NCBI RefSeq assembly: GCF_917563925.1
Contig: NZ_CAKJTJ010000001.1
Coordinates: forward strand, 1 to 64,000
Origin: Sutcliffiella rhizosphaerae
Lineage (GTDB): Bacteria > Bacillota > Bacilli > Bacillales > Bacillaceae_I
Length of the DNA stretch: 64,000 nucleotides
Direction of reading: 5' to 3'
In this document: positions 53,124 to 62,761 of the stretch, in pieces
How the letters are laid out: every line of letters begins with the position of its first letter
Position numbering within the stretch: the stretch's first letter is position 1
The notes under the pieces: model-generated
Database searches by the model: none
Told to the model about the DNA's origin: nothing
Seen by the model: the letters and a program-made list of their open reading frames with translations, nothing else
Position numbers and translations under genes: made by a program

Positions 53124-53155
53124 AAAAAGCGATTGACTAGAGTCAATCGCTTTTT
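53124..53155. terminator. Bidirectional terminator between yqgY and the MidA-like gene
   Basis: Perfect 15-bp repeat AAAAAGCGATTGACT and AGTCAATCGCTTTTT around a 2-base loop. It overlaps the last codons of the convergent methyltransferase gene. Confidence 0.92.
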
Positions 53156-54267
53156 ATTTGTTTGCTCCATCCATCTGCACCTTTTTCATGAATAAGCACA
53201 TAAAACGAGTTACTCCAGCTCCCATCCATGATAAGAGATCGAATCGCCCTATTCCTTTTACTTTTTTCGGAAAAAGGGTTAGGATTGTAATGTTCTTGGA
53301 GGTATTCCATTATCCCTGCCTTTACTAAAAACTCCCCTTGCCTTTTTGTACAAATATGCGTTAGAGCTTTTTGACTATATGCATCTTCAAGTGAATCTAA
53401 GTGAACATGGGTCGTCAAATCCATTTCGTACGGGTGTAATAGAGGATTTGGGATCATCGAATGCTGATAATACCCCCTTAGGCTTCCTGTCTTCAATTCT
53501 TCCCTAGATAGCTCAGCTAACCTATATCCATAGTCCACCGTTATAATAGATCCTCTATTGAGCTTTTCTGCTACAGTAGAGGCATACTCTAGCATAGCTA
53601 AGGGTACTTCTACCCGTTGTCCCTCACTTAAGTCCAATTTATTACTAGTCAAATATTCTCTAATGTCCTTATTTTGTAATGGTGATTTTTTCTCTTTCAA
53701 ACCCTCGTTAGAATCAAGCGTTACGAATACTTCTACGATATCCGACCCATTTTTTTCAATTACATGGACAGGCAGGGCATCGAACAGTTCATTGGAAAAA
53801 ATCATCCCTTCAAAAGTATGTTGTGGCATTTCATCAAGCGAACGATAGTAACGGATAGGAGCATCAGCAGGAATTTCTTTTTCCTGTAATTTCAAGTGAT
53901 AGGGACTGGCTTCGATCATATAATAAGTAAGACTTTGATATAATTGTTTATCAAGCTCTCTAATTTCTTCAAGAAAATGGCGTGCAAACCGCCCATTCCC
54001 TCCTCCTATTTCTAAGAAAAATGGGGGGATTCCGGTCTGATAAATATAATTTACAAAAAGCTTTGCAAAAACTTTTCCGTATATATCATGAATATTACTT
54101 GATGTAAGAAAGTCACCTTTCGTACCGACCTTCTCCTTCTCCCTCATATAGTACCCATTAACCGGATTATAAAGAACTTCCTGCATATAAGCTGCATAAT
54201 TCATTTTTTGATCTGTAGATGCGTCGATTTTCTCTTTAAGCTGATATGGAAGCATGTTAAAACCCAT
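53143..54267 (-). CDS. SAM-dependent methyltransferase, MidA/NDUFAF7 family
   Basis: 374 residues. Motif I FLEIGGGNGRFARHF (about 81-95), the family block IFSNELFDALPVHV, ITVDYGYRLAEL and GSLRGYYQH. The eukaryotic relative methylates an arginine in complex I; the bacterial target is unknown. The start is ambiguous: ATG 54267 overlaps yqgX by 11 bases, ATG 54255 follows its stop. It is co-transcribed with yqgX. Confidence 0.87.
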   Translation of the reverse strand: MGFNMLPYQLKEKIDASTDQKMNYAAYMQEVLYNPVNGYYMREKEKVGTKGDFLTSSNIHDIYGKVFAKLFVNYIYQTGIPPFFLEIGGGNGRFARHFLEEIRELDKQLYQSLTYYMIEASPYHLKLQEKEIPADAPIRYYRSLDEMPQHTFEGMIFSNELFDALPVHVIEKNGSDIVEVFVTLDSNEGLKEKKSPLQNKDIREYLTSNKLDLSEGQRVEVPLAMLEYASTVAEKLNRGSIITVDYGYRLAELSREELKTGSLRGYYQHSMIPNPLLHPYEMDLTTHVHLDSLEDAYSQKALTHICTKRQGEFLVKAGIMEYLQEHYNPNPFSEKSKRNRAIRSLIMDGSWSNSFYVLIHEKGADGWSKQIKSD

Positions 54268-54889
54268 TTAAGAAAGGATTGCTGTCCATCTCTCTTTCTA
54301 TCGTCGTTGTCATTCCATGTCCAGAAAGTACGGTTGTTTCCTCTGGCAGTGTCAGCAATTTATCGTGAATACTCTTGATAAGCAAATCTTGGTTCCCACC
54401 AGGTAAATCAGTTCTACCAATACTACCAGCAAACAAAGCATCACCTGCAAAAACGACTTTTGCAGCAGGACAATAGTAACTTACACTGCCAGGAGAATGT
54501 CCAGGAGTAAAAAGAACATCCATTTCAAAAGTAGAGATAACCAGTTTGCTTTCTTCTCTAAGAAGATTATCAGCAGGACGGGCAGTTATTTTACCGAACT
54601 GAAAGCGATGTGAGCCATTTAAAGCAGGGTCCGTCAACCAGTCTTTTTCTTTTTTATGTACATAAACAGGAATATCCCACTTTTCTCTTACCTCGTCCAC
54701 TGCGCCAATATGATCAAAATGAGCATGAGTGAGTAAGATTGCAAGAGGTTTTAGTGAATGTTCTTCTATATATGCATTAAACGCTTTCCCCTCACTTCCG
54801 GGATCAAAGATCAAACATTCCTTTTTATTATTAATTAAAATGTAAGCGTTTGTTTGTATTGGGCCTAAAGGTAACTGAATCCATTTCAA
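54257..54889 (-). CDS. yqgX: Metallo-beta-lactamase-fold hydrolase YqgX
   Basis: 210 residues, glyoxalase II-like. The di-metal site is THAHFDHIG, with FTPGHSPGS, FAGDALF and LSGHG. Hydroxyacylglutathione- or bacillithiol-type thioester hydrolysis is plausible but unproved. I chose TTG 54889 (MKWIQLPLGPIQTN), matching B. subtilis YqgX; GTG 54901 abuts the AAGGAAAGG site. Confidence 0.9.
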   Translation of the reverse strand: MKWIQLPLGPIQTNAYILINNKKECLIFDPGSEGKAFNAYIEEHSLKPLAILLTHAHFDHIGAVDEVREKWDIPVYVHKKEKDWLTDPALNGSHRFQFGKITARPADNLLREESKLVISTFEMDVLFTPGHSPGSVSYYCPAAKVVFAGDALFAGSIGRTDLPGGNQDLLIKSIHDKLLTLPEETTVLSGHGMTTTIEREMDSNPFLNGF

Positions 54890-54972
54890 TTTTTCCCACA
54901 CCTTTCCTTGATGTATCTATTCATCTATTCTACACTAAGTACAAGTACATGAGAAACGAAAGGAAGCTGCTA

Positions 54973-55452
54973 ATGAGGTTAATGTTTGGGTTAGAAATTC
55001 AGTGCGGAGAAGAACAACCAGCATATTTTCAAAATCTTCTTTTACAACTCAAAGAAATAACAAGTATTTTTGATGTTGATGGGAATTTATTAATAACTAA
55101 CGCATCATTGGAAGCAAAAATGGTAAAAAATCTGTTAACCGATCGAAGTATTCTAGAAGAATCATATGCATTAATTTTTCTCGAAACTCCTAATGCTAGC
55201 CCCTTATTTACTGATTATGGGTTTATGACCGACCAACACAATCATTTCGTCTACAAGGATATGGTTTCTATCTTTAAAATAGTAAGTGGGAAAAAGGAAG
55301 ATATAGAGATGGCACTCATTCAATTTGAGGAAACAATTATTGGGATAGAAAATAATAAATTATATATTATTGATAAAGATAGTACAGAATATATTATAAA
55401 AGTTGCAAAGGCATATGACATAGAAGTGTCATTTTTTGACCTCGACAAATAA
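54973..55452 (+). CDS. Uncharacterised 160-residue protein
   Basis: Soluble acidic protein with no signal peptide or membrane segment. MRLMFGLEIQCGEEQPAYFQNLL begins it; alternating strands and helices suggest one alpha/beta domain (DGNLLITNASLEAKMV, YALIFLETPN, MALIQFEETIIGIENNKLYII). I do not recognise the family. ATG 54973 follows AAAGGAAGC with normal spacing. It is divergent from yqgX, between yqgX and yqgW. Confidence 0.7.
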   Translation: MRLMFGLEIQCGEEQPAYFQNLLLQLKEITSIFDVDGNLLITNASLEAKMVKNLLTDRSILEESYALIFLETPNASPLFTDYGFMTDQHNHFVYKDMVSIFKIVSGKKEDIEMALIQFEETIIGIENNKLYIIDKDSTEYIIKVAKAYDIEVSFFDLDK

Positions 55453-55554
55453 TCTAAAAAGCTTTAAAATGTAGTTGGAGTGTAATTTACCATTACATAC
55501 TTATTTTCAACTATTAACACAGCAATAGAATGATCTCTGAAAGGGGCGTTAACC

Positions 55555-55728
55555 TTGCCATTAGTTATTATTTTTGGGCTAGTAACTATTTTATCCGTAC
55601 TTGGATTAGTACGTTCCGTAAAAGAAAAGAACTTCATGGGAGTACTTTTCTCTTTTGGAACAGTGGCTGTTTTCGGATGGTTTACAGTTATGACAATCAT
55701 TAAATCTGGTTACCCGGTCGCTCACTAA
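55555..55728 (+). CDS. yqgW: DUF2759 small membrane protein YqgW
   Basis: 57 residues, TTG start with AAAGGGG 8 bases upstream. Two hydrophobic segments (about 2-18 and 28-47) with a charged loop RSVKEKN, tail SGYPVAH. This matches the DUF2759/YqgW type by length, topology and position between yqgX and yqgV. Function unknown. It ends in front of a shared terminator. Confidence 0.85.
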   Translation: MPLVIIFGLVTILSVLGLVRSVKEKNFMGVLFSFGTVAVFGWFTVMTIIKSGYPVAH

Positions 55729-55744
55729 TTATTTTTAACGTATT

Positions 55745-55777
55745 AAGAGGCTGTTCGTATCTTACGGACAGCCTCTT
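55745..55777. terminator. Bidirectional terminator between yqgW and yqgV
   Basis: AAGAGGCTGT (55745-55754) pairs with ACAGCCTCTT (55768-55777), with T tracts on both sides. Confidence 0.88.
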
Positions 55778-55793
55778 TTCATTTATAACAGCA

Positions 55794-56111
55794 TTATTTT
55801 ATTGTACGTTTTGATTCAACGGATTGTAGTTTATCCTCCATCTGAACACTTCTATCTCGACGGTCATCAATCCTGATATTTGTTGCTACTCTATGCATAC
55901 CTTTTTGGAATGGTGCTTCATGGATCACCTGTACAACATGCAAAAGTGTTGGCAACTCTCCCTCGATAATAGTGCTCATAGGAGTTAGTTTATAATTAAT
56001 TTGACCTTCCTTTTTAAATTCTTCCAGAATATCTTGTATATCTGCCACATACTCGCTAACACTTGGGCCATTCGTACCTATTGGTATGACAGTAACATCA
56101 ATTATTGCCAA
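55794..56111 (-). CDS. yqgV: Thiamine-binding, MTH1187-family protein YqgV
   Basis: 105 residues, TTG start at 56111 with GAGGAG 6 bases upstream. The ferredoxin-like MTH1187/YkoF fold: DVTVIPIGTNGPSVSEYVADI, YKLTPMSTIIEGELPTLLHVV, RVATNIRIDDRRD. Family members bind thiamine or related ligands. Downstream of yqgU after 16 bases; same order as in B. subtilis. Confidence 0.9.
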   Translation of the reverse strand: MAIIDVTVIPIGTNGPSVSEYVADIQDILEEFKKEGQINYKLTPMSTIIEGELPTLLHVVQVIHEAPFQKGMHRVATNIRIDDRRDRSVQMEDKLQSVESKRTIK

Positions 56112-56127
56112 TCTAATCTCCTCTTTT

Positions 56128-57255
56128 CTAAGAAAACTCAACCAAATCCACGGTTTCACTTGTTGGCAAAATGATCAATTGCTCTAATTGATAACCATAT
56201 AAGCAATAAAGTCCATTGGGGGAAATCCGTATTGGCTTATTTTCCAAATTTTCTTTCAGAACCTTCTTTTCCCCTTCTTCCATATCAATGGCTACAAGTT
56301 GAAAATTTTCCGTATAACCTTCGATACTGCCGCCATTATGAGGCAGAAAAGTATAAAAAAATGGGTTTACAACATCATTATAAGGAATAAAATAATTTGA
56401 GTACAATGTTAGTACAGGTACTGGCTGAAAATGAAGACGCTCCATATGTGGTAGGCGATAAAAAGTATACATTCCTTTATGTTGCTCATCTATATCACCT
56501 AATGTAACGAGAAAATCAGGAGAACTTCGGAACATCACCACATCATCCAAGAGTTTTGTTTGTTTATACTCTATCCTATCCAAACTGTACAGTGGGGCAG
56601 TAAGATTCGGTGTCTCATCATTCCAGTCAAGGTATACTAACTTGTCTTGTGATAACCACTGAGGGAATGGATCTTCTAAATCCTTCTTTACCATATTTCC
56701 TGAATTCACATCAAGCATAAAGCTTGTATATGTCCAATCTTCCTTAAAAGAAGTAACGATGATTTCACTTCCTGTGAATGGGTTCCATGAGAATACAAGG
56801 TCATAGGATTCATCAAATTCCCAACTTCCCTGTACTTGCGCCTCACGATTTAAGACAGTGAGCCTCCCTTTCGAATAGTCAGAAGAAGTCCGAACCAAAA
56901 ACAAGCTATTGTTATAATTCGCAGTAACAGACATCACTTGTTCATCTGATTCATAAAACAAATTTGATTCGCCTGTCAAAAAGTGAAAAGTTTCAATTTT
57001 CGAGCCAGATTCATTACTCGTAATGTAAAGGACTGTTTCATCGTTAAGCCATTCAGCAACGGAACTGAAAGAGTCTGTATTTATTGTTAGCTTTTCTAAT
57101 TGTACATGATGAAAGAAAAAAGGGTTGAATGATTTTTCTTTGATATGATTTGAAAGAAAAGGTGCATTATTAACTATTTTGGGGTGAGGGGAAGATTGGC
57201 ATCCTGACATAATAATAATGGAAAAAATGAAACAACTAATCAGAATTTTTTTCAT
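56128..57255 (-). CDS. yqgU: YqgU-like lipoprotein with beta-propeller
   Basis: 375 residues. Lipoprotein signal peptide with lipobox IMSGC (Cys19). The mature part has repeated propeller-like strands (WLNDETVLYITSNESGS, WNPFTGSEIIVTS, WLSQDKLVYLDW, ISPNGLYCLYGY). Function unknown. ATG 57255 follows GGAGGGG. In operon with yqgV. Confidence 0.85.
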   Translation of the reverse strand: MKKILISCFIFSIIIMSGCQSSPHPKIVNNAPFLSNHIKEKSFNPFFFHHVQLEKLTINTDSFSSVAEWLNDETVLYITSNESGSKIETFHFLTGESNLFYESDEQVMSVTANYNNSLFLVRTSSDYSKGRLTVLNREAQVQGSWEFDESYDLVFSWNPFTGSEIIVTSFKEDWTYTSFMLDVNSGNMVKKDLEDPFPQWLSQDKLVYLDWNDETPNLTAPLYSLDRIEYKQTKLLDDVVMFRSSPDFLVTLGDIDEQHKGMYTFYRLPHMERLHFQPVPVLTLYSNYFIPYNDVVNPFFYTFLPHNGGSIEGYTENFQLVAIDMEEGEKKVLKENLENKPIRISPNGLYCLYGYQLEQLIILPTSETVDLVEFS

Positions 57256-57436
57256 TGCACCCCTCCTTTTCTTTATCTTTTAAATACGGCAAACTTCGAA
57301 ATACTTGTAATTAATGTATTTCTTTCCTTTTCCAAAAATAAGTCCATCTATATTACGATTATGAAGCAGAAAAGGTTTCAAGACAAGCAAAATCATTTTC
57401 ATATTCCTATAGTAATATTTAATCATTTTTTCATAA

Positions 57437-57463
57437 TAAAAAGGCACTAGATTACTCAGTGCC
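57437..57463 (-). terminator. yqgT terminator
   Basis: On the minus strand GGCACT pairs with AGTGCC (57463-57443), then TTTTTATT. It lies 22 bases past the yqgT stop. Confidence 0.8.
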
Positions 57464-57484
57464 ATTTGAAGAATATACTTCCTC

Positions 57485-58687
57485 CTAAAGGTAAAGTGAG
57501 GCTAAAAATATGCCAAGTGTTTTTTGATAAATAGTCCCATATTGTGAAAGTGGCAATGGATTAATACCTTTTCCAAGCTCTAGTGTAAACCCTGGTTTTC
57601 TGAACTGTTGAATATACCAATCTTTAAACCCTGCATGACTATCTACATACCTGACGCTTTTATACGTACTAACTCTTTCAAATTCATACGCAATACTACA
57701 CGATACCTCCGGTTCCAATCCTTCGTAACCCCAGTAGAACTCTTCACCTTGCGTATGAACTGCCACCACTAGGTCAAACTTTTCTTTTTCAGCCAGTTTT
57801 GCCATCGCTATTGCCTCAGGCTCTGTTAATGGTGTCTCACCAGGGTAATCCCTTGGAGAAGGTACCTTTTCTTCTTTTCTTTCCTTTTCAATCATCCAAT
57901 TAGCTGGAAAATGTTTATTTAGGTCGACACCTCGAATATTGGATTTCCAGCCTTGAAAATCTTGATGATTTTTATTTATTTCCTTCACCAAATGATCATA
58001 CTTAGTTTGGAACGGTGGCCCATTCACCACCAAGTCTACCCCATCTGGATTCACCATAGGGACAATGGATAGTCGAGTCTGATGATAGCACGCTTCCATG
58101 GATAATCCTCTTATAGGAGTGGAGTTTGTTAATCCAAGCAAGTACTCATTCAGGAGATTCATCGTAACTGCTGATGTTATCCATTCATTAGCATGAAAGC
58201 TTGCATTCCAGTGTACCTTTTTACTCCCTTTTCCAATCCCTAAGTGAAGCAACGGTTTCCCCATCACAGATTGTCCAATCGTACTGCAGCTTAAAAAAGG
58301 ATAAATTTCTTGTAACTTAGAGATATCGCGTTGAAGTGAATGAAAGTCATATGGTTTATTATTTTGCACTACACTTTCAACTACTCTTTTAGGGACCAGA
58401 ATTTCATCACCAGCCACTGGCAGCGAAAGCCTTAAATTTTGATTTAGTAAATAAATACTGTCCACTGGCAAATTAAATAAATTTGCAATTACCTCAATCG
58501 TTTCACCAGGTTTTACTATATAACCGATACGAATGAACCCTGGGATGGCAATTTCAATTCCATTCGCTAATGGATTTAATTGTTTGTCTTTATTGGAGTC
58601 CTCGACTAACTGCTGAGAGATATTGAATAATTGGCTATAGTACCATATAGAATCTCCTTTTCTTACCCTTACCTTCACCCTATCCAC
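57485..58687 (-). CDS. yqgT: Gamma-D-glutamyl-meso-diaminopimelate peptidase YqgT (LysM + M14)
   Basis: 400 residues. Two N-terminal LysM domains (about 4-50 and 55-100) bind peptidoglycan; the M14 zinc carboxypeptidase domain (about 110-400) has zinc ligands in FHANEW and a His in VAVHTQGEE, and the catalytic Glu in FTLELGKG. It resembles Bacillus endopeptidase I, which cuts gamma-D-Glu-Dap bonds of cortex or wall peptides. No signal peptide. Start GTG 58687 is weak; GTG 58678 is possible. Confidence 0.9.
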   Translation of the reverse strand: MDRVKVRVRKGDSIWYYSQLFNISQQLVEDSNKDKQLNPLANGIEIAIPGFIRIGYIVKPGETIEVIANLFNLPVDSIYLLNQNLRLSLPVAGDEILVPKRVVESVVQNNKPYDFHSLQRDISKLQEIYPFLSCSTIGQSVMGKPLLHLGIGKGSKKVHWNASFHANEWITSAVTMNLLNEYLLGLTNSTPIRGLSMEACYHQTRLSIVPMVNPDGVDLVVNGPPFQTKYDHLVKEINKNHQDFQGWKSNIRGVDLNKHFPANWMIEKERKEEKVPSPRDYPGETPLTEPEAIAMAKLAEKEKFDLVVAVHTQGEEFYWGYEGLEPEVSCSIAYEFERVSTYKSVRYVDSHAGFKDWYIQQFRKPGFTLELGKGINPLPLSQYGTIYQKTLGIFLASLYL

Positions 58688-58830
58688 CTACCAAACAATG
58701 CCTTTTACTCTACCTTATGGATACAGAGTAAGGTTTAGAACGCAGGGAAGTGAATAATTGAATCTTAGGAAAAGCGCAAACGCCAAGGGAAGCATGATTG
58801 TCGCAAGACCCATTTTTTTAAAAATGAAAA

Positions 58831-58860
58831 AAGCTGGATAACCCATTGGGCATCCAGCTT
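58831..58860 (-). terminator. ltaS-type gene terminator
   Basis: On the minus strand AAGCTGGAT pairs with ATCCAGCTT around a 12-base loop, followed by TTTTCATTTTT. It lies 12 bases past the gene. Confidence 0.85.
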
Positions 58861-58872
58861 CTTATAATTGTG

Positions 58873-60768
58873 TTACTCCACTAATTTTGTCTCATCTAGT
58901 TGGATGGAAGTACCATCATAAAAGCGGAGAAGGTCTCCATAAATAATTTGATCAGAATATTGAAGTTCTTTTTTTGCTTTCTCCATATATGGTTCACATG
59001 CAGATTGATCAACTTCTTCTTCAGTTTCTTTATCATAACAAGCATTTTTCGTATAGACTACTTCATCTGTTACGAAGCCTCCGTCACGGAAAACAACGAA
59101 ATCACTGTGTTCTGCTGAGAATAAATCCTCACCGAATTGGATATCATTCTTCGTTTCCATACCCATTAAATGCTTGATTGTTGGTTTAAGGTCAATTTGA
59201 CCTCCAATTGTATCAAACTCTTTTGGGTTCTTGTCTGTAACACCAGGAATATGGACAAACAAAGGCACTCGTTGTAATTGAGCATTTTCAAAAGGTCCAA
59301 TTTCTTTCCCTAGATACTGACTCATCGCTTCATTATGGTTTTCAGAAATTCCATAGTGATCTCCGTACATTATAATGATAGAGTCTTCATATAAACCAGC
59401 AGCTTTTAGCTCATCAAAAAATACTTTTATTGATTCATCCAAGTAGCGTACAGTAGGGAAATAACGATTTAATGTCCGGCTGTTGGAATCGAACTCATCA
59501 ACGAACTTATCTTCTTCATCCAAAACAAATGGGAAATGGTTCGTCAACGTAATAAACTTTGCATAAAACGGTTTTTCAAGTCCCTGCATATGAGGAATTG
59601 ACTGCTTGAAAAACTCAATGTCTTTCAAACCCCATCCTACAGAATTCTCTTCATTCACGTCATAGCTTTCAATGTCAAAATATTTTTCATATCCTAATGC
59701 GTCATACATTACATCACGGTTCCAGAAGCTTTTGTTATTGGCATGGAAAGTAACCGGTGTATACCCTTGCTCCTGAACCTCATTTGGTGTAGCTGTATGA
59801 AAATCATTAGTTCCATGAGTGAAAAATACTGCCCCACGCCCAACTGGGTATAAGGAATTATCTAATAAGAATTCAGAATCGGACGTCTTCCCTTGCCCAG
59901 TCTGATGATAAAAGTTATTAAAGTAGTAACTTTGATTTTTGAGCTCATTTAAGAATGGTGTAACTGGTTCACCATTAATTTCATTATCGATAACAAAACT
60001 TTGTAATGATTCCAGTTTTACGACAATAACATTTTTTCCTTCTGCGATACCGTATAAGTCTTGATTAGGCTCTTTATAATTAGCATAAATATAATTTTGA
60101 ATTTCAGCCAATTCACTACCATCTGCAAGTGCGCGTTGAGCACGGGTTTTAGACTGTAGCACGGCATCATATACATGATAATTGTACGTACCTAAGTTTT
60201 TCACAAGAATTTCACGGTCAAATGTTCTCGTCAATAATTGTGGTCTTTCTGTTTCTGCCAATCCAAGATTAAAAAGGAATATACCAACAATGGACAAGAA
60301 ATACATTTTACGTACTTTTGGTCTCCATGTAGACATGCTTACAAAAGAAGGTGTCCATTTGGCTAAAATTATTAAAATAATTACATCAGAAAACATTAAT
60401 AAATCTATTGGTTTCATCAATTCTGTAATACTACCGCTAAGATCGCTCATATTCCCTGATTGGAAAAGAAGGGGGATAGTGATAAAATCATTGAAAAATC
60501 GGTAATAAACGGCATTTGCATAAAGGACAAACGAAACGATAAAACTTGTAATGATTAAATATCGCTTCATCCCCTTTTCCTTAAATAATAATCCTAATCC
60601 TGCTATCAAAAGTATGAAACTTAGCGGGTTTATAAAAAGGATAAATTCTTGTTTCAAGGATTCAATTGTAATATTAAAGCTTGTTTTGTAAACAATATAC
60701 GTTTTTATCCAAAGCAGGACAACTGCAATCAGGATAAACGGCACTTTTGATTTAAAAGCTTGCTTCAT
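58873..60768 (-). CDS. yqgS: Lipoteichoic acid synthase family protein (YqgS type)
   Basis: 631 residues. Five N-terminal membrane helices (about 10-210) precede an extracellular sulfatase-fold domain: metal-binding Glu in [10 protein letters not shown], catalytic Thr in [21 protein letters not shown], and MYGDHYG with metal-binding Asp and His. LtaS-type enzymes polymerise glycerol phosphate from phosphatidylglycerol. The place between yqgT and glcK fits YqgS, a minor LTA synthase. ATG 60768 follows TTAGGAGG. Confidence 0.92.
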   Translation of the reverse strand: MKQAFKSKVPFILIAVVLLWIKTYIVYKTSFNITIESLKQEFILFINPLSFILLIAGLGLLFKEKGMKRYLIITSFIVSFVLYANAVYYRFFNDFITIPLLFQSGNMSDLSGSITELMKPIDLLMFSDVIILIILAKWTPSFVSMSTWRPKVRKMYFLSIVGIFLFNLGLAETERPQLLTRTFDREILVKNLGTYNYHVYDAVLQSKTRAQRALADGSELAEIQNYIYANYKEPNQDLYGIAEGKNVIVVKLESLQSFVIDNEINGEPVTPFLNELKNQSYYFNNFYHQTGQGKTSDSEFLLDNSLYPVGRGAVFFTHGTNDFHTATPNEVQEQGYTPVTFHANNKSFWNRDVMYDALGYEKYFDIESYDVNEENSVGWGLKDIEFFKQSIPHMQGLEKPFYAKFITLTNHFPFVLDEEDKFVDEFDSNSRTLNRYFPTVRYLDESIKVFFDELKAAGLYEDSIIIMYGDHYGISENHNEAMSQYLGKEIGPFENAQLQRVPLFVHIPGVTDKNPKEFDTIGGQIDLKPTIKHLMGMETKNDIQFGEDLFSAEHSDFVVFRDGGFVTDEVVYTKNACYDKETEEEVDQSACEPYMEKAKKELQYSDQIIYGDLLRFYDGTSIQLDETKLVE

Positions 60769-60880
60769 CTTTATACCTCCTAAGAAAGACAGGGAAGCTC
60801 TTTATTATTATTCATAAAAATTCTTATTAGATGTAAGTGGGTAAAAACATTTAAGAAGCCAATTTTTTAGGCTACGACAT

Positions 60881-60909
60881 ATCTTAAAACTTTTTTTACA
60901 AAAAATCAA
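60881..60909 (-). promoter_or_regulatory. Probable SigmaA promoter of the LTA synthase gene
   Basis: On the minus strand TTGATT (60909-60904), 17 bases, TAAGAT (60886-60881). The leader would be about 105 bases. The rest of 60910-61045 is AT-rich with no feature seen. Confidence 0.5.
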
Positions 60910-61046
60910 TGGATAATTAATACTGCTTTAATTTGGGAAAGCTAGAATAGTAGTGTCGGATCGCAAAAGGACTTATATTATATAGACGATGTACAAGCAA
61001 AAAAGTTTCACAGAAAAACAATGTTTATATTTTCTGAATTTTCAAA

Positions 61047-61072
61047 ACAAAAAGACCTCTTCGACGAAGAAG
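61047..61072 (-). terminator. glcK terminator
   Basis: On the minus strand CTTCTTC pairs with GAAGAGG (one G-U pair) around a 3-base loop, followed by TCTTTTTGTTTTG. Confidence 0.65.
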
Positions 61073-61144
61073 CCTCTTGATATCAGGTTGTATACGCTTC
61101 TCTCTTTAGTTTTACCCTACAAAAAGAAAGTATAAACCATCCAT

Positions 61145-62104
61145 TTATAATTTTGTTTTTGCTAAATATGCTCCACCAATTACACCTGCATCATTTCCCA
61201 AAATTGCTTCCACAACTTTTATACCAACTTTTGTTCTAGGGAAAAGATGTTTCACAAATTGTTCACGAACTGGCTCAAGCAGCTTTTCTCCTGCTTTTGA
61301 GACCCCACCACCAATGACAATCTTTTCAGGATTCATTGCATTGGCAAGATTGGCAAGTGCAAGTCCTAGATGAGACGTAACGACACTGACAACTTTACTA
61401 GCTAATTCCTCCCCAGCTGCATACTGGTCAAATACTAATTTTGCTGATAATCCTTCTTTCTTCGCTACTTCTTCCAACTTACTTCCTGGATTTTCATTTA
61501 TTAAGTTATTTGCAATTCGAACGATACCAGTAGCAGATGCTATGGTTTCAAGACAGCCAGTTTTCCCACAATTACATGGTGCTCCACCTTCTGCAATAAC
61601 TGCAATATGTCCGATTTCACCACCAGCTCCATTAATGCCGTGCACAATTTCACCATTGGTAATAATTCCACCGCCTACCCCTGTACCAAGCGTCACGCAG
61701 ATAAGGTCTTTAGAGCCATCGCCAGCACCTTTCCACATCTCCCCGATTGCGGCCAAGTTTGCATCATTGTCCACTACAACCGGCAGCCCTGTCTCAACTT
61801 CCAGAAGGTCTTTTAGTGGATAGTTTTCCCAGCCAAGATTAATTGCTTCATAAATTAGCCCTGTAGCCATGTTTACAGGTCCTGGCGCTCCCATTCCAAG
61901 CGCTTTCAATTTAGATTTTGATTCACCAAGCTCTTCCAATTTTCTATCAATAGCTTTTGCAATATCTGTTGTAATGTTCTTGCCTTTTTCACTAATATCC
62001 GTTGCTATTTCCCATTTATGTTCAATTTCACCGTATAGTGAAATGAATGCCATTTTAATAGTAGTCCCACCTAGGTCTACTCCAACCAACCATTTGTTTT
62101 CCAC
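61145..62104 (-). CDS. glcK: Glucokinase (ROK family)
   Basis: 319 residues. Phosphorylates cytoplasmic glucose with ATP. N-terminal phosphate loop [11 protein letters not shown], catalytic Asp in [18 protein letters not shown], and the ROK zinc motif [10 protein letters not shown]. The start is GTG 62104, after AAAAGGTGAG; a GTG at 62113 lies within that site. It follows yqgQ by 14 bases and is probably co-transcribed with it, as in B. subtilis. Confidence 0.95.
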   Translation of the reverse strand: MENKWLVGVDLGGTTIKMAFISLYGEIEHKWEIATDISEKGKNITTDIAKAIDRKLEELGESKSKLKALGMGAPGPVNMATGLIYEAINLGWENYPLKDLLEVETGLPVVVDNDANLAAIGEMWKGAGDGSKDLICVTLGTGVGGGIITNGEIVHGINGAGGEIGHIAVIAEGGAPCNCGKTGCLETIASATGIVRIANNLINENPGSKLEEVAKKEGLSAKLVFDQYAAGEELASKVVSVVTSHLGLALANLANAMNPEKIVIGGGVSKAGEKLLEPVREQFVKHLFPRTKVGIKVVEAILGNDAGVIGGAYLAKTKL

Positions 62105-62118
62105 TCTTCTCACCTTTT

Positions 62119-62310
62119 CTATGTTAATTTTGAAGATTCATTTCTTAATATGATCATGACTGCCTGAAAACTTTTGGCGTCCAGTACATTAGATCGGTAT
62201 AATTCTCTGATTTCGTCTTCCATCATTTCAATGTCAGCCCATTTATCACCAGTGTAAATAAAGGTACCATAACGCTTTAATAGTTGTCTTACATCATATA
62301 TTGTATTCAT
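62119..62310 (-). CDS. yqgQ: DUF910 protein YqgQ
   Basis: 63 residues, mostly helical: [19 protein letters not shown] and [26 protein letters not shown]910/YqgQ proteins may bind single-stranded nucleic acid, but the role is unknown. AAAAGGTGA precedes ATG 62310. In operon with glcK. The rhomboid gene yqgP, next in B. subtilis, is not present here. Confidence 0.92.
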   Translation of the reverse strand: MNTIYDVRQLLKRYGTFIYTGDKWADIEMMEDEIRELYRSNVLDAKSFQAVMIILRNESSKLT

Positions 62311-62673
62311 GACTTCACCTTTTCTCCATTACTATGTAAAAGGGTAGCTGCTCTTACTTAGTATAAAGCATTCCAATCCAACGTCAATACCAAGAAAAGC
62401 GCTAGACATGTCGGGATTTTGATCAATGGCATGGCACTATATCATGAAGCAGAGCCTTTCGCACGAATTTCAATTAGTTTGGCTCCAACTTATCGCTATT
62501 CCGCACGAACTTTCCTCATTTTCGCATCAACTCACTTTCAAAAATTGTCGTGGTGAACAGGAATGTCACTTTATGCACTGGCAATCATAAGACGAGCCGA
62601 TTTCTCATACTTGATGGTACGGCTTATGACCTCAATGCTTTTGATTTCTCGAGAAGCCACCCCTTTCTTCATG
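62311..62673. other. Gene-free spacer with degenerate repeats
   Basis: No gene can be supported. Three related motifs occur: TTTCGCACGAATTT (62457-62470), ATTCCGCACGAACTTT (62498-62513) and TTTTCGCATCAACT (62519-62532). They look like worn units of an intergenic repeat. Confidence 0.45.
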
Positions 62674-62698
62674 AAAAAAAGCCCAAAAACTTGGGCTT
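62674..62698 (-). terminator. Terminator of the SpoVAF-type gene
   Basis: On the minus strand AAGCCCAA pairs with TTGGGCTT around a 4-base loop, followed by TTTTTCATG. It lies about 63 bases past the stop. Confidence 0.85.
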
Positions 62699-62761
62699 AC
62701 AGTGAGTAAAAAAATTGATTACTACCTTTTTCTAGTGCTGTTTTTTCCTGAGTGTGCACTC

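Noticed and set aside
55464-55700. 78-codon minus-strand frame opposite yqgW
   Set aside because: The plus strand holds the better-supported yqgW with a ribosome site, DUF2759-like sequence and a terminator.
57280-57465. 61-codon minus-strand reading frame starting 20 bases after yqgT
   Set aside because: The AGGAGG near it overlaps the yqgT stop, and its first codons form the yqgT terminator hairpin. The product looks random.
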